DNA of 64,000 nucleotides from Lentzea sp. NBRC 105346 (GTDB lineage Bacteria > Actinomycetota > Actinomycetes > Mycobacteriales > Pseudonocardiaceae): NCBI RefSeq assembly GCF_030269605.1, contig NZ_BSTQ01000023.1:108934-172933 (forward strand), given 5' to 3'. Below the pieces are notes generated by a model that was given only the letters and a program-made list of their open reading frames with translations, ran no database searches and was not told the DNA's origin. Positions 1-8,854 of this stretch are shown here, piece by piece (position 1 is the first letter of the stretch; each line of letters starts with the position of its first letter). The translations under genes were made by a program, and so were the position numbers.

Positions 1-1878
1 GCCATGCTGATGATCGGCCTATCCGACGAGGCGGCCAAGTACCTGGACGAAGCGTTGCCCGTCATGCGGCAGCAGCGTTTCGGACAGGAGCTGGCCGAGG
101 TCGAGATGCTGCGCGCGACGGCGGCGCTGCAGGACGGCGAGCTGGACCTCGCCAGGAGGATGGCGCGGGCGTCATACCGGAAGCTGTTGCGCCGCAAGAG
201 CACCTGGGCCTTGATGGCCGCGCTGATCATGTTGTGGGCCGATGGCAGGCACGCGCTGGAAACCGGCCGGATCCCGGTGTCGCTGGTGGAGCGGGCGTTG
301 CAGCTCAGCGACCAGCTGGGCGACAACCACCTGGTCGACGAGTCCCGCTTGGCGCGTCTGTTCGCCGCCCGGCTGCAGATCCGCCGTCGACGGTTGGCCG
401 AGGCGGAGGAATTGCTGGCTCAGATGCCTGGCCCGCGCGCCGTCACGCCCATCGACCACCGCATGCAGCGCCGGCTGTGCTTGGCGGAACTCGCGGTGGC
501 GAAGGGAAACCTGCGCAGTGCGTTGATCCACGCGAAGCTGGGACTGGGTGAGCTGGGCCGGGTCCGCGACCGCATGGGCGGTCTCGAACTGGTGTCCGCG
601 ACCGCCGTGCACGGGCGCGAGCTGGGTGAGCTGGCGATCAGGTTGGTGTTGCAGGGCAACAACGCGCGCCGTCTGTTCAACTGGCTGGAGCTGACCCGTG
701 CGCAGAGCTACCGGTATGAGCCTCTGGAGTCCATTGAGGACTCAGAGATCGCGCAACGCCTGTCCGACGTACGGCAGCTGAGCCGAATCCTGTTGCGCGC
801 CAGGCTGAACGGCGAGCCGAGCGCGGACCTCCAAGCGCAGCTGACCAGGGCCCTGCGCGAAATGAACCGCCTCGGCTGGCGCGAACACAAATGGGGCAAG
901 CCGCGCCCGATCGCGGGAGTCGCCGAGGTCCTCGCAGCACTGGGCGACCGAGCGATGGTCAACTTCGTCGCGTCCGACGGCGAGATGATCGCCGTGGTGC
1001 TGGCCGGTGGCGTCGTGCGCATGCGCAGGCTGGGGTCGGCGCAGGACGCGTTCGACGCCGCGCAGAAACTGCACTTCGACCTCAACGCACTAGCCCCGGA
1101 TCACCTGCCCGCGCCGCTGGCCGAGGTGATCGGCGCGTCGGCCCGTCGTGAGGCGGGCAAGCTCGACGCTCAACTGATCCAGCCGCTGGCCGACCTGGTT
1201 GGCTCGCGCGAGCTCGTGTTCGTCCCGACCGGCGCTTTGTACGCGGTGCCTTGGGGTGTGCTGCCGTCGTTGCACGGCAGGCCCACGGTGACTGTCCCGT
1301 CCGCGACGACGTGGCTCGCGGCGGCCGGCAGCGGTCAGGCCGCGGCCCGGACCGTGCTGCTGGTGCACGGGCCGGGCCTGGACTTCGCGGAGGGCGAGAT
1401 CGATCGCCTGGCCGCGCACCACGAAACGGCCACGGTCCTGAAGGGCGATGCGGCGACCACGGCGGCGGTGCTCTACCGCCTCGACGGCGCCGACCTGGTG
1501 CACATCGCCGCCCACGGCGAGCACGAGCCGGAGAACGCCCTCTTCTCCCGCCTGGAACTCGTCGACGGGCCGATCTTCGCGCACGAACTGGGCCGCCTGC
1601 GCAAACCTCCCGCGCGTGTGGTGCTCGCCGCGTGCGAGTTGGCGCTGAACCGGATCCGGCCGGGTGACGAGGCCCTCGGGTTCGCGGGCGCCATGCTCGC
1701 CGGCGGGACACGGACCGTGGTCGCCGTGACCAGCAAGGTCGGGGATGAGGCTTCCGCGGCTGCGATGGGTGACTACCACCGGGCGCTCGCGGCGGGGGCG
1801 GCGCCCGCGGTGGCGCTGGCGGAGGCGATGGCGAAGGACCCCTACCGGCGGCCGTTCGTGTGCCTCGGGTTCGGGTAG
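1..1878 (+). CDS. TPR-CHAT domain protein (5' end outside window)
   Basis: The frame is open to the first base of the window, so the true start probably lies upstream. Residue numbers count from the ATG at position 4. Residues 1-300 are helical and Leu/Ala/Arg-rich, as in degenerate TPR repeats. The last ~250 residues are a CHAT (caspase/HetF-associated with TPRs) domain. The caspase-like dyad is visible: His504 in HIAAHGE and Cys544 in LAACELA. CHAT proteins are proteases or protease-like signalling proteins, some of them in bacterial conflict systems. No membrane segment is seen. No partner gene lies downstream, and upstream context is missing, so substrate and role are unknown. The domain call is secure; peptidase activity is inferred from the intact dyad. 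Confidence 0.85.
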   Translation, partial: AMLMIGLSDEAAKYLDEALPVMRQQRFGQELAEVEMLRATAALQDGELDLARRMARASYRKLLRRKSTWALMAALIMLWADGRHALETGRIPVSLVERALQLSDQLGDNHLVDESRLARLFAARLQIRRRRLAEAEELLAQMPGPRAVTPIDHRMQRRLCLAELAVAKGNLRSALIHAKLGLGELGRVRDRMGGLELVSATAVHGRELGELAIRLVLQGNNARRLFNWLELTRAQSYRYEPLESIEDSEIAQRLSDVRQLSRILLRARLNGEPSADLQAQLTRALREMNRLGWREHKWGKPRPIAGVAEVLAALGDRAMVNFVASDGEMIAVVLAGGVVRMRRLGSAQDAFDAAQKLHFDLNALAPDHLPAPLAEVIGASARREAGKLDAQLIQPLADLVGSRELVFVPTGALYAVPWGVLPSLHGRPTVTVPSATTWLAAAGSGQAAARTVLLVHGPGLDFAEGEIDRLAAHHETATVLKGDAATTAAVLYRLDGADLVHIAAHGEHEPENALFSRLELVDGPIFAHELGRLRKPPARVVLAACELALNRIRPGDEALGFAGAMLAGGTRTVVAVTSKVGDEASAAAMGDYHRALAAGAAPAVALAEAMAKDPYRRPFVCLGFG

Positions 1879-1943
1879 GCCTGCCCGGCTTTGCCTGCCT
1901 GTGCTGAAGGCACGCTGCCCCCGCGCGCTTCCTATTTCGCTCA

Positions 1944-1973
1944 AGCGTACCGCCGGGGTCTGACAATTCCGCG
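1944..1973 (+). repeat. single copy of dispersed intergenic module
   Basis: This 30-bp stretch matches, with few changes, 9145-9175 on the same strand and 49692-49724 on the opposite strand. The shared core is CGGGGTCTGACAAT followed by CCGCG. At the other two sites the module is joined to arrays of 22-bp units; here it stands alone. It falls in the 625-bp gap after the CHAT gene, which also holds short palindromes at 2168-2179 and 2191-2206 and no convincing gene. Confidence 0.6.
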
Positions 1974-2336
1974 GCTCCGTGCCTGGTCGCCGCTCGCCTG
2001 TGGACAACTTTTCGCGGGGTTCACCGAGGGCGGAAACCGGTAGCGCTCCCATACCACGGCAGGAAGGCGTAGGCCGATCGGCGGCCCCATAAAGGGCTAG
2101 GCCGTTCGAGTGGTTGTACGTCTTTCATCCATGTGAACACACTGCTCACGCGTGATTTGCGTCCAAACCGCGATCGCGGTTAGTGAACTTCTCTCGCTTG
2201 CGAGAGCCGTTCTGTGCCACTCTTGGTCTAGACCCAGTTGACAGTTTGTCAGCGGGCCAATTTCTTGACCGAGGGGAATTGGCCACGGTCTCCGCGGCCG
2301 CTCAGGGGGTGAGGCCGGGGTTGCCGTGTCCATGCC

Positions 2337-2377
2337 GATGGCCCGCTGGCCGGCGACGAGCCGACCGGCGGGCCATC
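2337..2377. other. strong imperfect hairpin, possible terminator
   Basis: The arms 2337-2353 and 2361-2377 pair at 15 of 17 positions around a 7-nt loop. There is no T-run on either side. It lies about 460 bp after the CHAT gene and 130 bp before the carboxypeptidase gene, so it may be a factor-aided terminator or an insulator. Function is inferred. Confidence 0.4.
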
Positions 2378-2480
2378 GTGCGATTCGCGGGGCCGTGAAG
2401 GCGTCGCGAGGGGGTTCGAACAGCACCCGCGTAACGAAAAGTGTGAACGCCAAGGGCCATTCGCTCGCTAGACGATAGTT

Positions 2481-2498
2481 GACTGACCGATTAGTCAG
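2481..2498. promoter_or_regulatory. palindrome just before the M14 gene, possible operator
   Basis: CTGAC and GTCAG form an inverted repeat with a 6-bp spacer (within GACTGACCGATTAGTCAG), ending 5 bp before the ATG at 2504. Dyads of this kind suit TetR/GntR-type regulators. No regulator is encoded next to it and no Shine-Dalgarno sequence is seen between it and the start. Confidence 0.35.
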
Positions 2499-2503
2499 AT
2501 GCC

Positions 2504-4993
2504 ATGCGTAGCACCCTGTTGGCCACGCTGGTCGCGATGACAGCCGCGCTGGTCGTGCCGGCGTCCGGAACCGCCCAGCCAGCCCCGCCGCACCACGGCC
2601 GCGGCGAGGAGCCCGGCAACGGCATCGAGCGCAACGAGATCGCCGCACTCGATCCGCCGACCGCTCTGCAAACCGCCAGCCAGAACAAGCCCGGTAAGTA
2701 CCAGGGCTATCCGCGCAAGACCGACCTGCGCGTGTACCCGACGGACCCCGCCGACAAGTCGATCAAGCTCGGACTCGCGCCGTACCACGCGATCGCGCCG
2801 AAGCTGAACGCGTTGCAACAGCAGAGCGACCGGGTGAGCGTCGAGGTCGTCGGGCAGTCCGGACTCGGGCGCGACCTCTACCTCGTCACCCTCACCGCAC
2901 CCGAGAGCCCGGCGCAGACCCGGCAGCAGGAGCGTTGGCGCGCCCGGATCGAAGAAGGACACAAAGCGCCGAGTCTGTACAAGGCGCCGATCTGGATCAA
3001 CAACAACATCCACGGCAACGAGTGGGAGGGCACCGACGGCGCGCTGCGCGTGATCGAGTACCTGGCGACCTCACAACAACAGAACGTCAAAGATCTCCTG
3101 CGCCGCAGCAGGATCTACTTCAACGTCACCGCGAACCCGGACGGCCGCGTCGCCGGGCAGCGGCAGAACGCGAGCGGGTTCGACCTCAACCGGGACTTCG
3201 CCACCAGTTCGCAGACCGAGAACCGGGTCATGCGCGACATTGTCGAACGCACGCAGCCGCTGATGATGCTCGACGAGCACGGGTACGTGGAGAACACGCT
3301 CATCGAGCCGACCACGCCGCCGCACGGGCAGAACTACGACTTCGACCTCTACATCAAGCACGGCTACGCCAACGGCCTCGCGATGGAGGCGAAGGTCAAG
3401 GCGCTGGGCCACCCCGAGACCGCGAAGCCGGAGATCCCGTTCCGCGACTACGAGCCCGGCGTGTGGGACGGCTGGGCGCCGATCTACACCGCGCAGTACG
3501 CGATGTACCACGGCGCGATCTCGTACACGATCGAGATTCCGCAGAACGTCAACGGATCCGACTACGACAACCTGCCGAAGGAGGAACTGCAGCGGCGCAG
3601 CCGGATCAACACCGACGTCGTCGAGTCGACGATCAAGACGACCATCGGCTACGTCGACGACCACCGCAACGAGCTGATCGCCAACCAGGCCGAGATGTTC
3701 CGGCGCGGCGCCGCGGGCGAGCCGCAGCGGGAGATTCCGGACGGGTTCGTGCCCGGCTTCGGGCCGGAGGACCGCTACCGCACGGAGTTCCCGCGCGCGT
3801 ATGTGCTCACGCCCGAGCGATCGCCCGCCGCTACGGCTCGGCTCGTCGACCACCTGATCGCCCACGACGTCCGGGTGAAACGGGCCGACGCGCCGTTCTC
3901 GTTGGGCGGCAAGCGATACGACGCCGGGACGTACGTCGTCGACATGCATCAACCCAAGCGCGCGCTGGCGAACGTCATGCTCGAGGCGGGTAGCGACATC
4001 TCGGCCAAGGTGCCGGTGATGTACGACATCTCGGGCTGGAGCCACCGGCTGCTCTGGGGTGCCTCGGTCGACATCGTCAAGTCCGGGCCGCTGTACTTCC
4101 GCGGCCGTGAGGTGGCCGCCGCGTCGCCGACCGGTGGTGTCGACGCGCCTCCTGGACGCGACCTCGCCCTCACGCTCAACGACCCCAAGGACGTCAGCGC
4201 CGTCAACGACCTGCTCGCCCGCGGCATCGAGCTGCGGCGCCAGGACGACGGCACGGTGGTCGTCCCGGCGAGTGCCCGCGTGCAGGCGATCGAGGTCGCC
4301 GACCGGTACGGCGTCCGGTTCACCGCGGCCGCACAGAACGGTGGCAAACCGTTGCAGCGCAAGGTGCTCGCGGCGGCGGTCAGCCCGGACGAGCTGAAGG
4401 CGTTGCGGGACCTCGGTTTCGAGGTGCGGCCGGTGTCCACCGCCGTGCTGAACGCCGGATTCGACTGGTCCCGGATCGACGTGCTCATGGTGTCGTCGGG
4501 CCTGCGGTACGAGCAGCTCAACGCGAACGCCAAGGCGTCGCTGGAGGCGTTCCTGCAACGTGGCGGTGTCGTCACGCGAGGCGCCACGGGCGGCCGGTTC
4601 AACGTCGAGGCCAAGCTGCTCGCCGCCAAGCCGGTGGCCGGCTGGGAGGACGCGAACGGTGTCATCAGCGTGGTCAACGGCACGGGTCCGGTCGGCACCG
4701 GCGCACTCGCCACCTCGTTCGTCTACGCCCCGCAGTGGTTCACCGACCTCGGCACCGGCGTGAACATCGAGCAGCGCTACGCCGACCACCCGCTGATCGC
4801 CGGGCACTGGCGGGCGCGCGCGGACGGCTCCGGTGGCCAGGCCGCCGCGGCCGGTCAGGCGGTCGTCGTCTCCGGCACGTCAGCCAACGGCACGCGCGCC
4901 GTGCTGTTCGGCACGGAACCGATGTTCCGCGACCACCCCAAGGGCCTGTACGCACAGGTCGCGCGCGCCATCTTCTGGTCGGGCTCGCGCTAG
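2504..4993 (+). CDS. secreted M14-family zinc carboxypeptidase
   Basis: 829 residues beginning with a Sec signal peptide (charged MRS, hydrophobic stretch, Ala-rich cleavage region near residue 25). The metallo-carboxypeptidase fold follows. Zinc ligands His170 and Glu173 are in the NIHGNEWEG motif, the third ligand is probably His259 in LDEHGY, and the likely catalytic Glu344 is in YTIEIP. Residues 430-829 form a large C-terminal extension that I cannot assign; its last part resembles a glutamine-amidotransferase-like flavodoxin fold, as in other long actinobacterial M14 proteins. It should remove C-terminal residues from extracellular peptides. It is transcribed alone and ends at a perfect palindrome (5000-5052) shared with the convergent gene. 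Confidence 0.9.
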   Translation: MRSTLLATLVAMTAALVVPASGTAQPAPPHHGRGEEPGNGIERNEIAALDPPTALQTASQNKPGKYQGYPRKTDLRVYPTDPADKSIKLGLAPYHAIAPKLNALQQQSDRVSVEVVGQSGLGRDLYLVTLTAPESPAQTRQQERWRARIEEGHKAPSLYKAPIWINNNIHGNEWEGTDGALRVIEYLATSQQQNVKDLLRRSRIYFNVTANPDGRVAGQRQNASGFDLNRDFATSSQTENRVMRDIVERTQPLMMLDEHGYVENTLIEPTTPPHGQNYDFDLYIKHGYANGLAMEAKVKALGHPETAKPEIPFRDYEPGVWDGWAPIYTAQYAMYHGAISYTIEIPQNVNGSDYDNLPKEELQRRSRINTDVVESTIKTTIGYVDDHRNELIANQAEMFRRGAAGEPQREIPDGFVPGFGPEDRYRTEFPRAYVLTPERSPAATARLVDHLIAHDVRVKRADAPFSLGGKRYDAGTYVVDMHQPKRALANVMLEAGSDISAKVPVMYDISGWSHRLLWGASVDIVKSGPLYFRGREVAAASPTGGVDAPPGRDLALTLNDPKDVSAVNDLLARGIELRRQDDGTVVVPASARVQAIEVADRYGVRFTAAAQNGGKPLQRKVLAAAVSPDELKALRDLGFEVRPVSTAVLNAGFDWSRIDVLMVSSGLRYEQLNANAKASLEAFLQRGGVVTRGATGGRFNVEAKLLAAKPVAGWEDANGVISVVNGTGPVGTGALATSFVYAPQWFTDLGTGVNIEQRYADHPLIAGHWRARADGSGGQAAAAGQAVVVSGTSANGTRAVLFGTEPMFRDHPKGLYAQVARAIFWSGSR

Positions 4994-4999
4994 GCGATT

Positions 5000-5052
5000 G
5001 CTATGGGGGGAGCTTTCCAAGCGCTGACCGCTTGGAAAGCTCCCCCCATAGC
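5000..5052. terminator. perfect 24-bp-stem palindrome, bidirectional terminator
   Basis: The arms 5000-5023 and 5029-5052 are perfectly complementary around a 5-nt loop (CTGAC). It occupies the whole space between two convergent genes. A nearly identical copy lies at 49531-49580 after ddl, so it belongs to a repeated element family as well as probably ending transcription. Confidence 0.75.
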
Positions 5053-5054
5053 GT

Positions 5055-6218
5055 TCAGTCCTTCTGGGCGCTGGGGTTGCTCGTCCGGACGATGATCGCG
5101 ACGCGGTCGTCGGACGAGACGGTCTTGCCGCCGGTCTTGTTCACGGTCCCGACCAGCGACGCCTCGTCGTTGAGCATCTCCATCGGTCCGAGCATGCCGT
5201 ACCCCGTGTCCGCCATGATGATCTCCGGCTTGCCGGTGAAGCTGCCGTCCGGACCCATCGGCAGCTGCACCACGCCGGGGGACTTGCTCATCGCCGCGGA
5301 CATCATGTTCGACTGCGCGGAACAACCGGCGATGCCGGGCTTGTCCGGCCACGTCCACGCCGGGTTGCCGAGCGCCTTGCCCGCCTCGATCCGGTAGAGC
5401 ACGTCGGCGGCCGGCGTCCAGTCGGTGACCCACACCTTGGTGGTGTCCGCGGACACGCACAGCCCGCCGGGCAGCCGCAAGCCGCTGGTGAGCACCCGCG
5501 AGCCCGCGGTCGGGTTGCCCTGGGCGGGGTTGCCCTGGCCGTCGATGCGCAACACCTTGCCCGCCAGCGAGTTCGGGTCCGCGGCGAGAGCGGGGTTGCC
5601 CGCGTCACCGGTCGCGACCAGCAGGGCGCCCTTGCGGTCGCTGGCCAGCACACCGCGGTTGCCGCTGGGGCCGCGCGGGATGCCGGTCAGGATCGGCTTC
5701 GGCTGGTCACCGGGCGCGAGGCGCAGCACGCGGTTGTCGGTCGGCGTCGTGACGTACACGTAGACCAGTTGGTCCTCCGCGAACGTCGCGGACAGCGCGA
5801 GCCCGGACAGGCCGCCGTCGGAGGAGGCGTCCACGGGAATCGTCGCGATGACCACCGGGTCCACGTTGCGCGCGACCTTGAGCAGCCGGCCCGTGGTGCG
5901 TTCCGTCGCGTACGCGGTGACCGTGCCCTGCGAGTCCGCGCCGATCATCGCGACACCGGACACCGGGCTGAGGCACGTCGCGATCACCATCGCGTCGAAG
6001 TCCTTGCAGCCCTGCGGCGGCGGCACGCTCTGCTGCGTCTGGCCGGGCTGGCGCTGGCCGGGCGCGGGCGTGAACTCGCCGGGCAGCTCCGGTTTCGGAC
6101 CGGCCTGCGGCGTCAGCTGCTGCTGGGGAGTCCAGCTGGTGGGCGGCGGTTCCTCGGGCAGGTTCGTACATCCGGCTGCCAGAAGGCAGACGGCCAGCAA
6201 CGCGATGAGACGAACCAC
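5055..6218 (-). CDS. lipoprotein with glucose/sorbosone dehydrogenase-type beta-propeller
   Basis: 387 residues. The N-terminus is a lipoprotein signal, with a hydrophobic core and lipobox LLAAGC; Cys17 is the predicted lipidated residue. A Pro/Gln-rich linker to about residue 65 leads to a beta-propeller of the PQQ-dependent sugar dehydrogenase (GSDH) family, seen in segments such as GLALSATF, LAGKVLRIDGQG and SGLRLPGGL. The protein should sit on the outer face of the membrane. Whether it binds PQQ is unclear, and many family members are only PQQ-type in fold. A TAGCCT -10-like box 7 nt before the GTG supports this start and lies over the stop codon of the upstream hydrolase gene. Confidence 0.8.
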   Translation of the reverse strand: MVRLIALLAVCLLAAGCTNLPEEPPPTSWTPQQQLTPQAGPKPELPGEFTPAPGQRQPGQTQQSVPPPQGCKDFDAMVIATCLSPVSGVAMIGADSQGTVTAYATERTTGRLLKVARNVDPVVIATIPVDASSDGGLSGLALSATFAEDQLVYVYVTTPTDNRVLRLAPGDQPKPILTGIPRGPSGNRGVLASDRKGALLVATGDAGNPALAADPNSLAGKVLRIDGQGNPAQGNPTAGSRVLTSGLRLPGGLCVSADTTKVWVTDWTPAADVLYRIEAGKALGNPAWTWPDKPGIAGCSAQSNMMSAAMSKSPGVVQLPMGPDGSFTGKPEIIMADTGYGMLGPMEMLNDEASLVGTVNKTGGKTVSSDDRVAIIVRTSNPSAQKD

Positions 6219-6228
6219 GTGATCCAGG

Positions 6229-7131
6229 CTAGGTGTGATCCCGTGAGACGTGGGTGAACAGGTCCGAGACCGCCCAGTCCACCGCGTCGGCCCGCTGGTG
6301 GAGCAAGGCCAGCTCGTCCGCCACGACCTGCGGAGCCTCCAGCGGCAGGTAGTGGCTGCACGGCAGCAGCCGGAACCGGGCCTGCGGCAACGCGCCGACC
6401 GCCTCGGACATCGACTCCGTCGTGGCCAGCACGTCGTCCTTGCCCGCGAGGACGGTCACCGGGATCCGCAACCCGCTCAGGTCCTGGCGCGGCGCCTGGC
6501 CGAGCGCGAGCGCCAGCGTGAAGTACCACCGCCAGTCGTGCCGCAGGAACGGCGCGATCGCGGCCTTCACGTCCTCGGGATCACTCGACGGCTTGATCAC
6601 GCCACTGTGCCTGAGCAGGAACGACGTCACGTCGGTGACCGGCATCCGGTGCAGCACGGAGTCCAGTACCGGCCCCGCCGCGCGCAGCAGCCTCGTGCCG
6701 GTCAGACCGATCGAACGGCGCAGCCGGGACGGCAGCAGCGGCAGCATGCCCTCGAACGAGTCACCGGGCGCGCCCGCGACGAGCATCAGCCCGGACACGC
6801 GCTCGGGGTGCCTGCGCGCCAGCTCGGCGGCGATGGTGACGCCCATCGACCAGCCCAGCACGACGCACCGGTCGATCCCGGCGTCGTCCAGCGTGGCGAG
6901 CGCGTCGTCGACGTGATCGGCCAACGTGATGCGCGTCTCATCGCTCGGGCGGTCCGACCCCATCGTGCCGCGCATGTACCAGCTGATCACGTGCGCCTGG
7001 TCGAGCAGCGCCGGCCACGACTCGGGCCCGGAGCCGACACCGGGGCAGAGCAGCACCACGGGGCCGTCCGCGTCGGTGCGCCAGACCCTGATCTTGGTGC
7101 CGTCGGAGGAGATGACCTCATGCTCCCGCAT
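6229..7131 (-). CDS. alpha/beta hydrolase
   Basis: 300 residues with the full alpha/beta-hydrolase pattern: oxyanion strand LLCPGVGSG, nucleophile elbow GWSMG (Ser95) and C-terminal His260 in SHYLPLE. The acid is probably Asp in GKDDVLA. No signal peptide is seen, so it is cytoplasmic. The substrate cannot be read from sequence; hydrolase, esterase and haloperoxidase-like families all look like this. I start at the ATG giving MREHEVISSDG, because a longer reading would overlap the divergent dehydrogenase promoter. It ends 10 nt before the lipoprotein start, so the two may be co-transcribed. Confidence 0.8.
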   Translation of the reverse strand: MREHEVISSDGTKIRVWRTDADGPVVLLCPGVGSGPESWPALLDQAHVISWYMRGTMGSDRPSDETRITLADHVDDALATLDDAGIDRCVVLGWSMGVTIAAELARRHPERVSGLMLVAGAPGDSFEGMLPLLPSRLRRSIGLTGTRLLRAAGPVLDSVLHRMPVTDVTSFLLRHSGVIKPSSDPEDVKAAIAPFLRHDWRWYFTLALALGQAPRQDLSGLRIPVTVLAGKDDVLATTESMSEAVGALPQARFRLLPCSHYLPLEAPQVVADELALLHQRADAVDWAVSDLFTHVSRDHT

Positions 7132-7147
7132 GCGCGTAAGTCTGCCG

Positions 7148-7153
7148 TACGGT
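7148..7153 (+). promoter_or_regulatory. -10 box TACGGT, leaderless start
   Basis: TACGGT ends 6 nt before the GTG at 7160. This fits transcription starting at the start codon, and no Shine-Dalgarno sequence is present. Confidence 0.45.
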
Positions 7154-7159
7154 GCAGGG

Positions 7160-8074
7160 GTGACGCTCACCGTGCTCGTACCCGACGAATTCGGCGTCGA
7201 GAAGCTGTCCGGCGTGGACGGAGTCCGGCCCGTTCGCTACACGCCTGGAGAGCCCTTTCCGCCTGAGGCCGCCGAAGCCGAGGTGCTGGTGCCCAAGTTC
7301 CTCGCGGGCACGGATCCGCGTGAAGTGTTCGCGCGGCTGCCGAAGTTGCGGCTCGTGCAGCTGCTGTCCGCGGGCGCGGAGAACTTCGTCGGCCGCGTGC
7401 CCGAGGGCGTGCTGCTGTCAACGTGTCGCGGCGCGCACGGCGGCAGCACCGCGGAGTGGGCGATCGGCGCGCTCCTCGCGATATATCGAGACTTCTTCGC
7501 GTTCGAGCGGGCGCGCGTCGACGGCCGGTGGGACTACCACTACACCGACACGTTGCAGGACAAGAAGGTTCTCGTCGTCGGCGCGGGCGACCTCGGCGAG
7601 CAGTTCCGGCGGCGGCTGGAGCCGTTCGACGCCACGGCGACCCTGGTCGGCCGCACCGCGCGCGACGGCGTGCACGGCGTGGACGAGCTGCCGAATCTGC
7701 TCGGCTCGTTCGACGCGGTCGTCGTCTTCACGCCGCTGACCGAGGAGACCGTGCGGCTGGTCGACGCCAAGTTCCTCTCGTCGATGAAGGACGGCGCGAT
7801 CCTCGTCAACGGCGCGCGCGGCCCGGTCGTCGACACGGATGCATTGGTGGCGGAACTGATGTCGGGACGGCTGCGCGCGGCGCTGGACGTCACCGACCCG
7901 GAGCCGCTGCCCGAGGATCATCCACTGTGGACGGCGCCCGGACTGTTCCTGACGCCGCACGTGGCGGGCAGCTGCGAGGGCAACATGCGGCGCGCTTATT
8001 CCATTGTCGTCTCGGAAATATCGCGATTCGCGGCCGGACAGTCGCCCCAAAACCTGGTCAACGGGCTGTATTAG
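7160..8074 (+). CDS. D-isomer-specific 2-hydroxyacid dehydrogenase
   Basis: 304 residues from GTG. The NAD-binding Rossmann motif is VGAGDLGEQ, and the family catalytic residues are present: Arg in NGARGPVVDT, Glu in DVTDPEPLPEDHP and His in LTPHVAGS. It should reversibly reduce a 2-oxoacid with NAD(P)H; it is closer to glyoxylate/hydroxypyruvate-type members than to SerA and lacks an ACT domain. The substrate is not determinable. It is divergent from the hydrolase, with only 28 bp between them. Confidence 0.88.
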   Translation: MTLTVLVPDEFGVEKLSGVDGVRPVRYTPGEPFPPEAAEAEVLVPKFLAGTDPREVFARLPKLRLVQLLSAGAENFVGRVPEGVLLSTCRGAHGGSTAEWAIGALLAIYRDFFAFERARVDGRWDYHYTDTLQDKKVLVVGAGDLGEQFRRRLEPFDATATLVGRTARDGVHGVDELPNLLGSFDAVVVFTPLTEETVRLVDAKFLSSMKDGAILVNGARGPVVDTDALVAELMSGRLRAALDVTDPEPLPEDHPLWTAPGLFLTPHVAGSCEGNMRRAYSIVVSEISRFAAGQSPQNLVNGLY

Positions 8075-8131
8075 ACCGTTCGGAGCAACTGAAGCTGCCG
8101 ATCGGACCTGTTGGACCACTGGCGGGTCTCC

Positions 8132-8137
8132 TAGCGT
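8132..8137 (+). promoter_or_regulatory. -10 box TAGCGT before the DoxX gene
   Basis: TAGCGT ends 7 nt before the GTG at 8145, the spacing expected for a leaderless mRNA. This favours 8145 over the in-frame GTG at 8136. Confidence 0.45.
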
Positions 8138-8144
8138 GCGGGCC

Positions 8145-8843
8145 GTGGCTACTCACGACGACCGCTCGACGAAGACGAGCGCGTTTACCGACGAAACCGC
8201 CTACTCGTCGGGCGTGCACCACTTCGACGACGGCACGCAGTCCTACGACTCGAAGACCAAGTCGTTCGACAACAGCGGCTACACGCCGCTGACGACGTCG
8301 TCCGTTGTGGACACTCGCGACGACGACCTGTTCGACGACGAGCGAACCCCGTTCAGATGGACGGCGGGCCCCGACATCGGCCTGCTGGTGCTGCGCGCGG
8401 TGCTCGGTGGTGTCTTCGTGCTGCACGGACTGCAGAAGGTCTTCGGCATGTTCGGCGGCCCCGGCATCGACGGCTTCGCGCAGTTCCTGGAGAAGTCGGG
8501 CTTCCGCGAGGCGAGAATCCTCGCGTGGGTCACGGGCGTGACCGAGCTCGCCGGCGGTGGCCTGCTGGTGCTCGGGCTCTTCACGCCGCTGGCCGCGGCG
8601 GGCCTGCTCGCGGTGATGGCCAACGTGATCGCCATGAAGTACCGCGGCGGGTTCTTCGCGCCCAACGGCGTCGAGCTCGAACTGGTGCTGGCGGCGGCGG
8701 CCTTCGGTGTGCTGTTCGCCGGTCCGGGTCGGGCGGCGCTGGACTACAACCGTTCGTGGTTCCGGCACCCGGTGCTGTCCGGGTTCCTGTGCCTGTTGAT
8801 CGGCGGTGGTGGCGCGGCCGTAACCCTGTTGGTGTTCCGCTAG
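8145..8843 (+). CDS. DoxX family membrane protein
   Basis: 232 residues. The first 75 are a charged, Ser/Thr/Asp-rich cytoplasmic tail (DDRSTKTS, KTKSFDNSG). A four-helix DoxX domain follows, starting LLVLRAVLGGVFVLHGLQKVFGMFG, with the typical LELVLAAAAFGVLFAGPG third segment. In mycobacteria DoxX works with SodA and SseA in a membrane oxidoreductase complex; here no such partner is adjacent, so the role is only a family-level guess. Confidence 0.85.
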   Translation: MATHDDRSTKTSAFTDETAYSSGVHHFDDGTQSYDSKTKSFDNSGYTPLTTSSVVDTRDDDLFDDERTPFRWTAGPDIGLLVLRAVLGGVFVLHGLQKVFGMFGGPGIDGFAQFLEKSGFREARILAWVTGVTELAGGGLLVLGLFTPLAAAGLLAVMANVIAMKYRGGFFAPNGVELELVLAAAAFGVLFAGPGRAALDYNRSWFRHPVLSGFLCLLIGGGGAAVTLLVFR

Positions 8844-8846
8844 CGT
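8841..8846 (+). promoter_or_regulatory. -10 box TAGCGT overlapping the DoxX stop codon
   Basis: The TAG stop of the DoxX gene is the first half of TAGCGT, which ends 8 nt before the GTG at 8855. The small gene may therefore have its own leaderless transcript as well as read-through from doxX. Confidence 0.4.
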
Positions 8847-8854
8847 TCTGGTTC

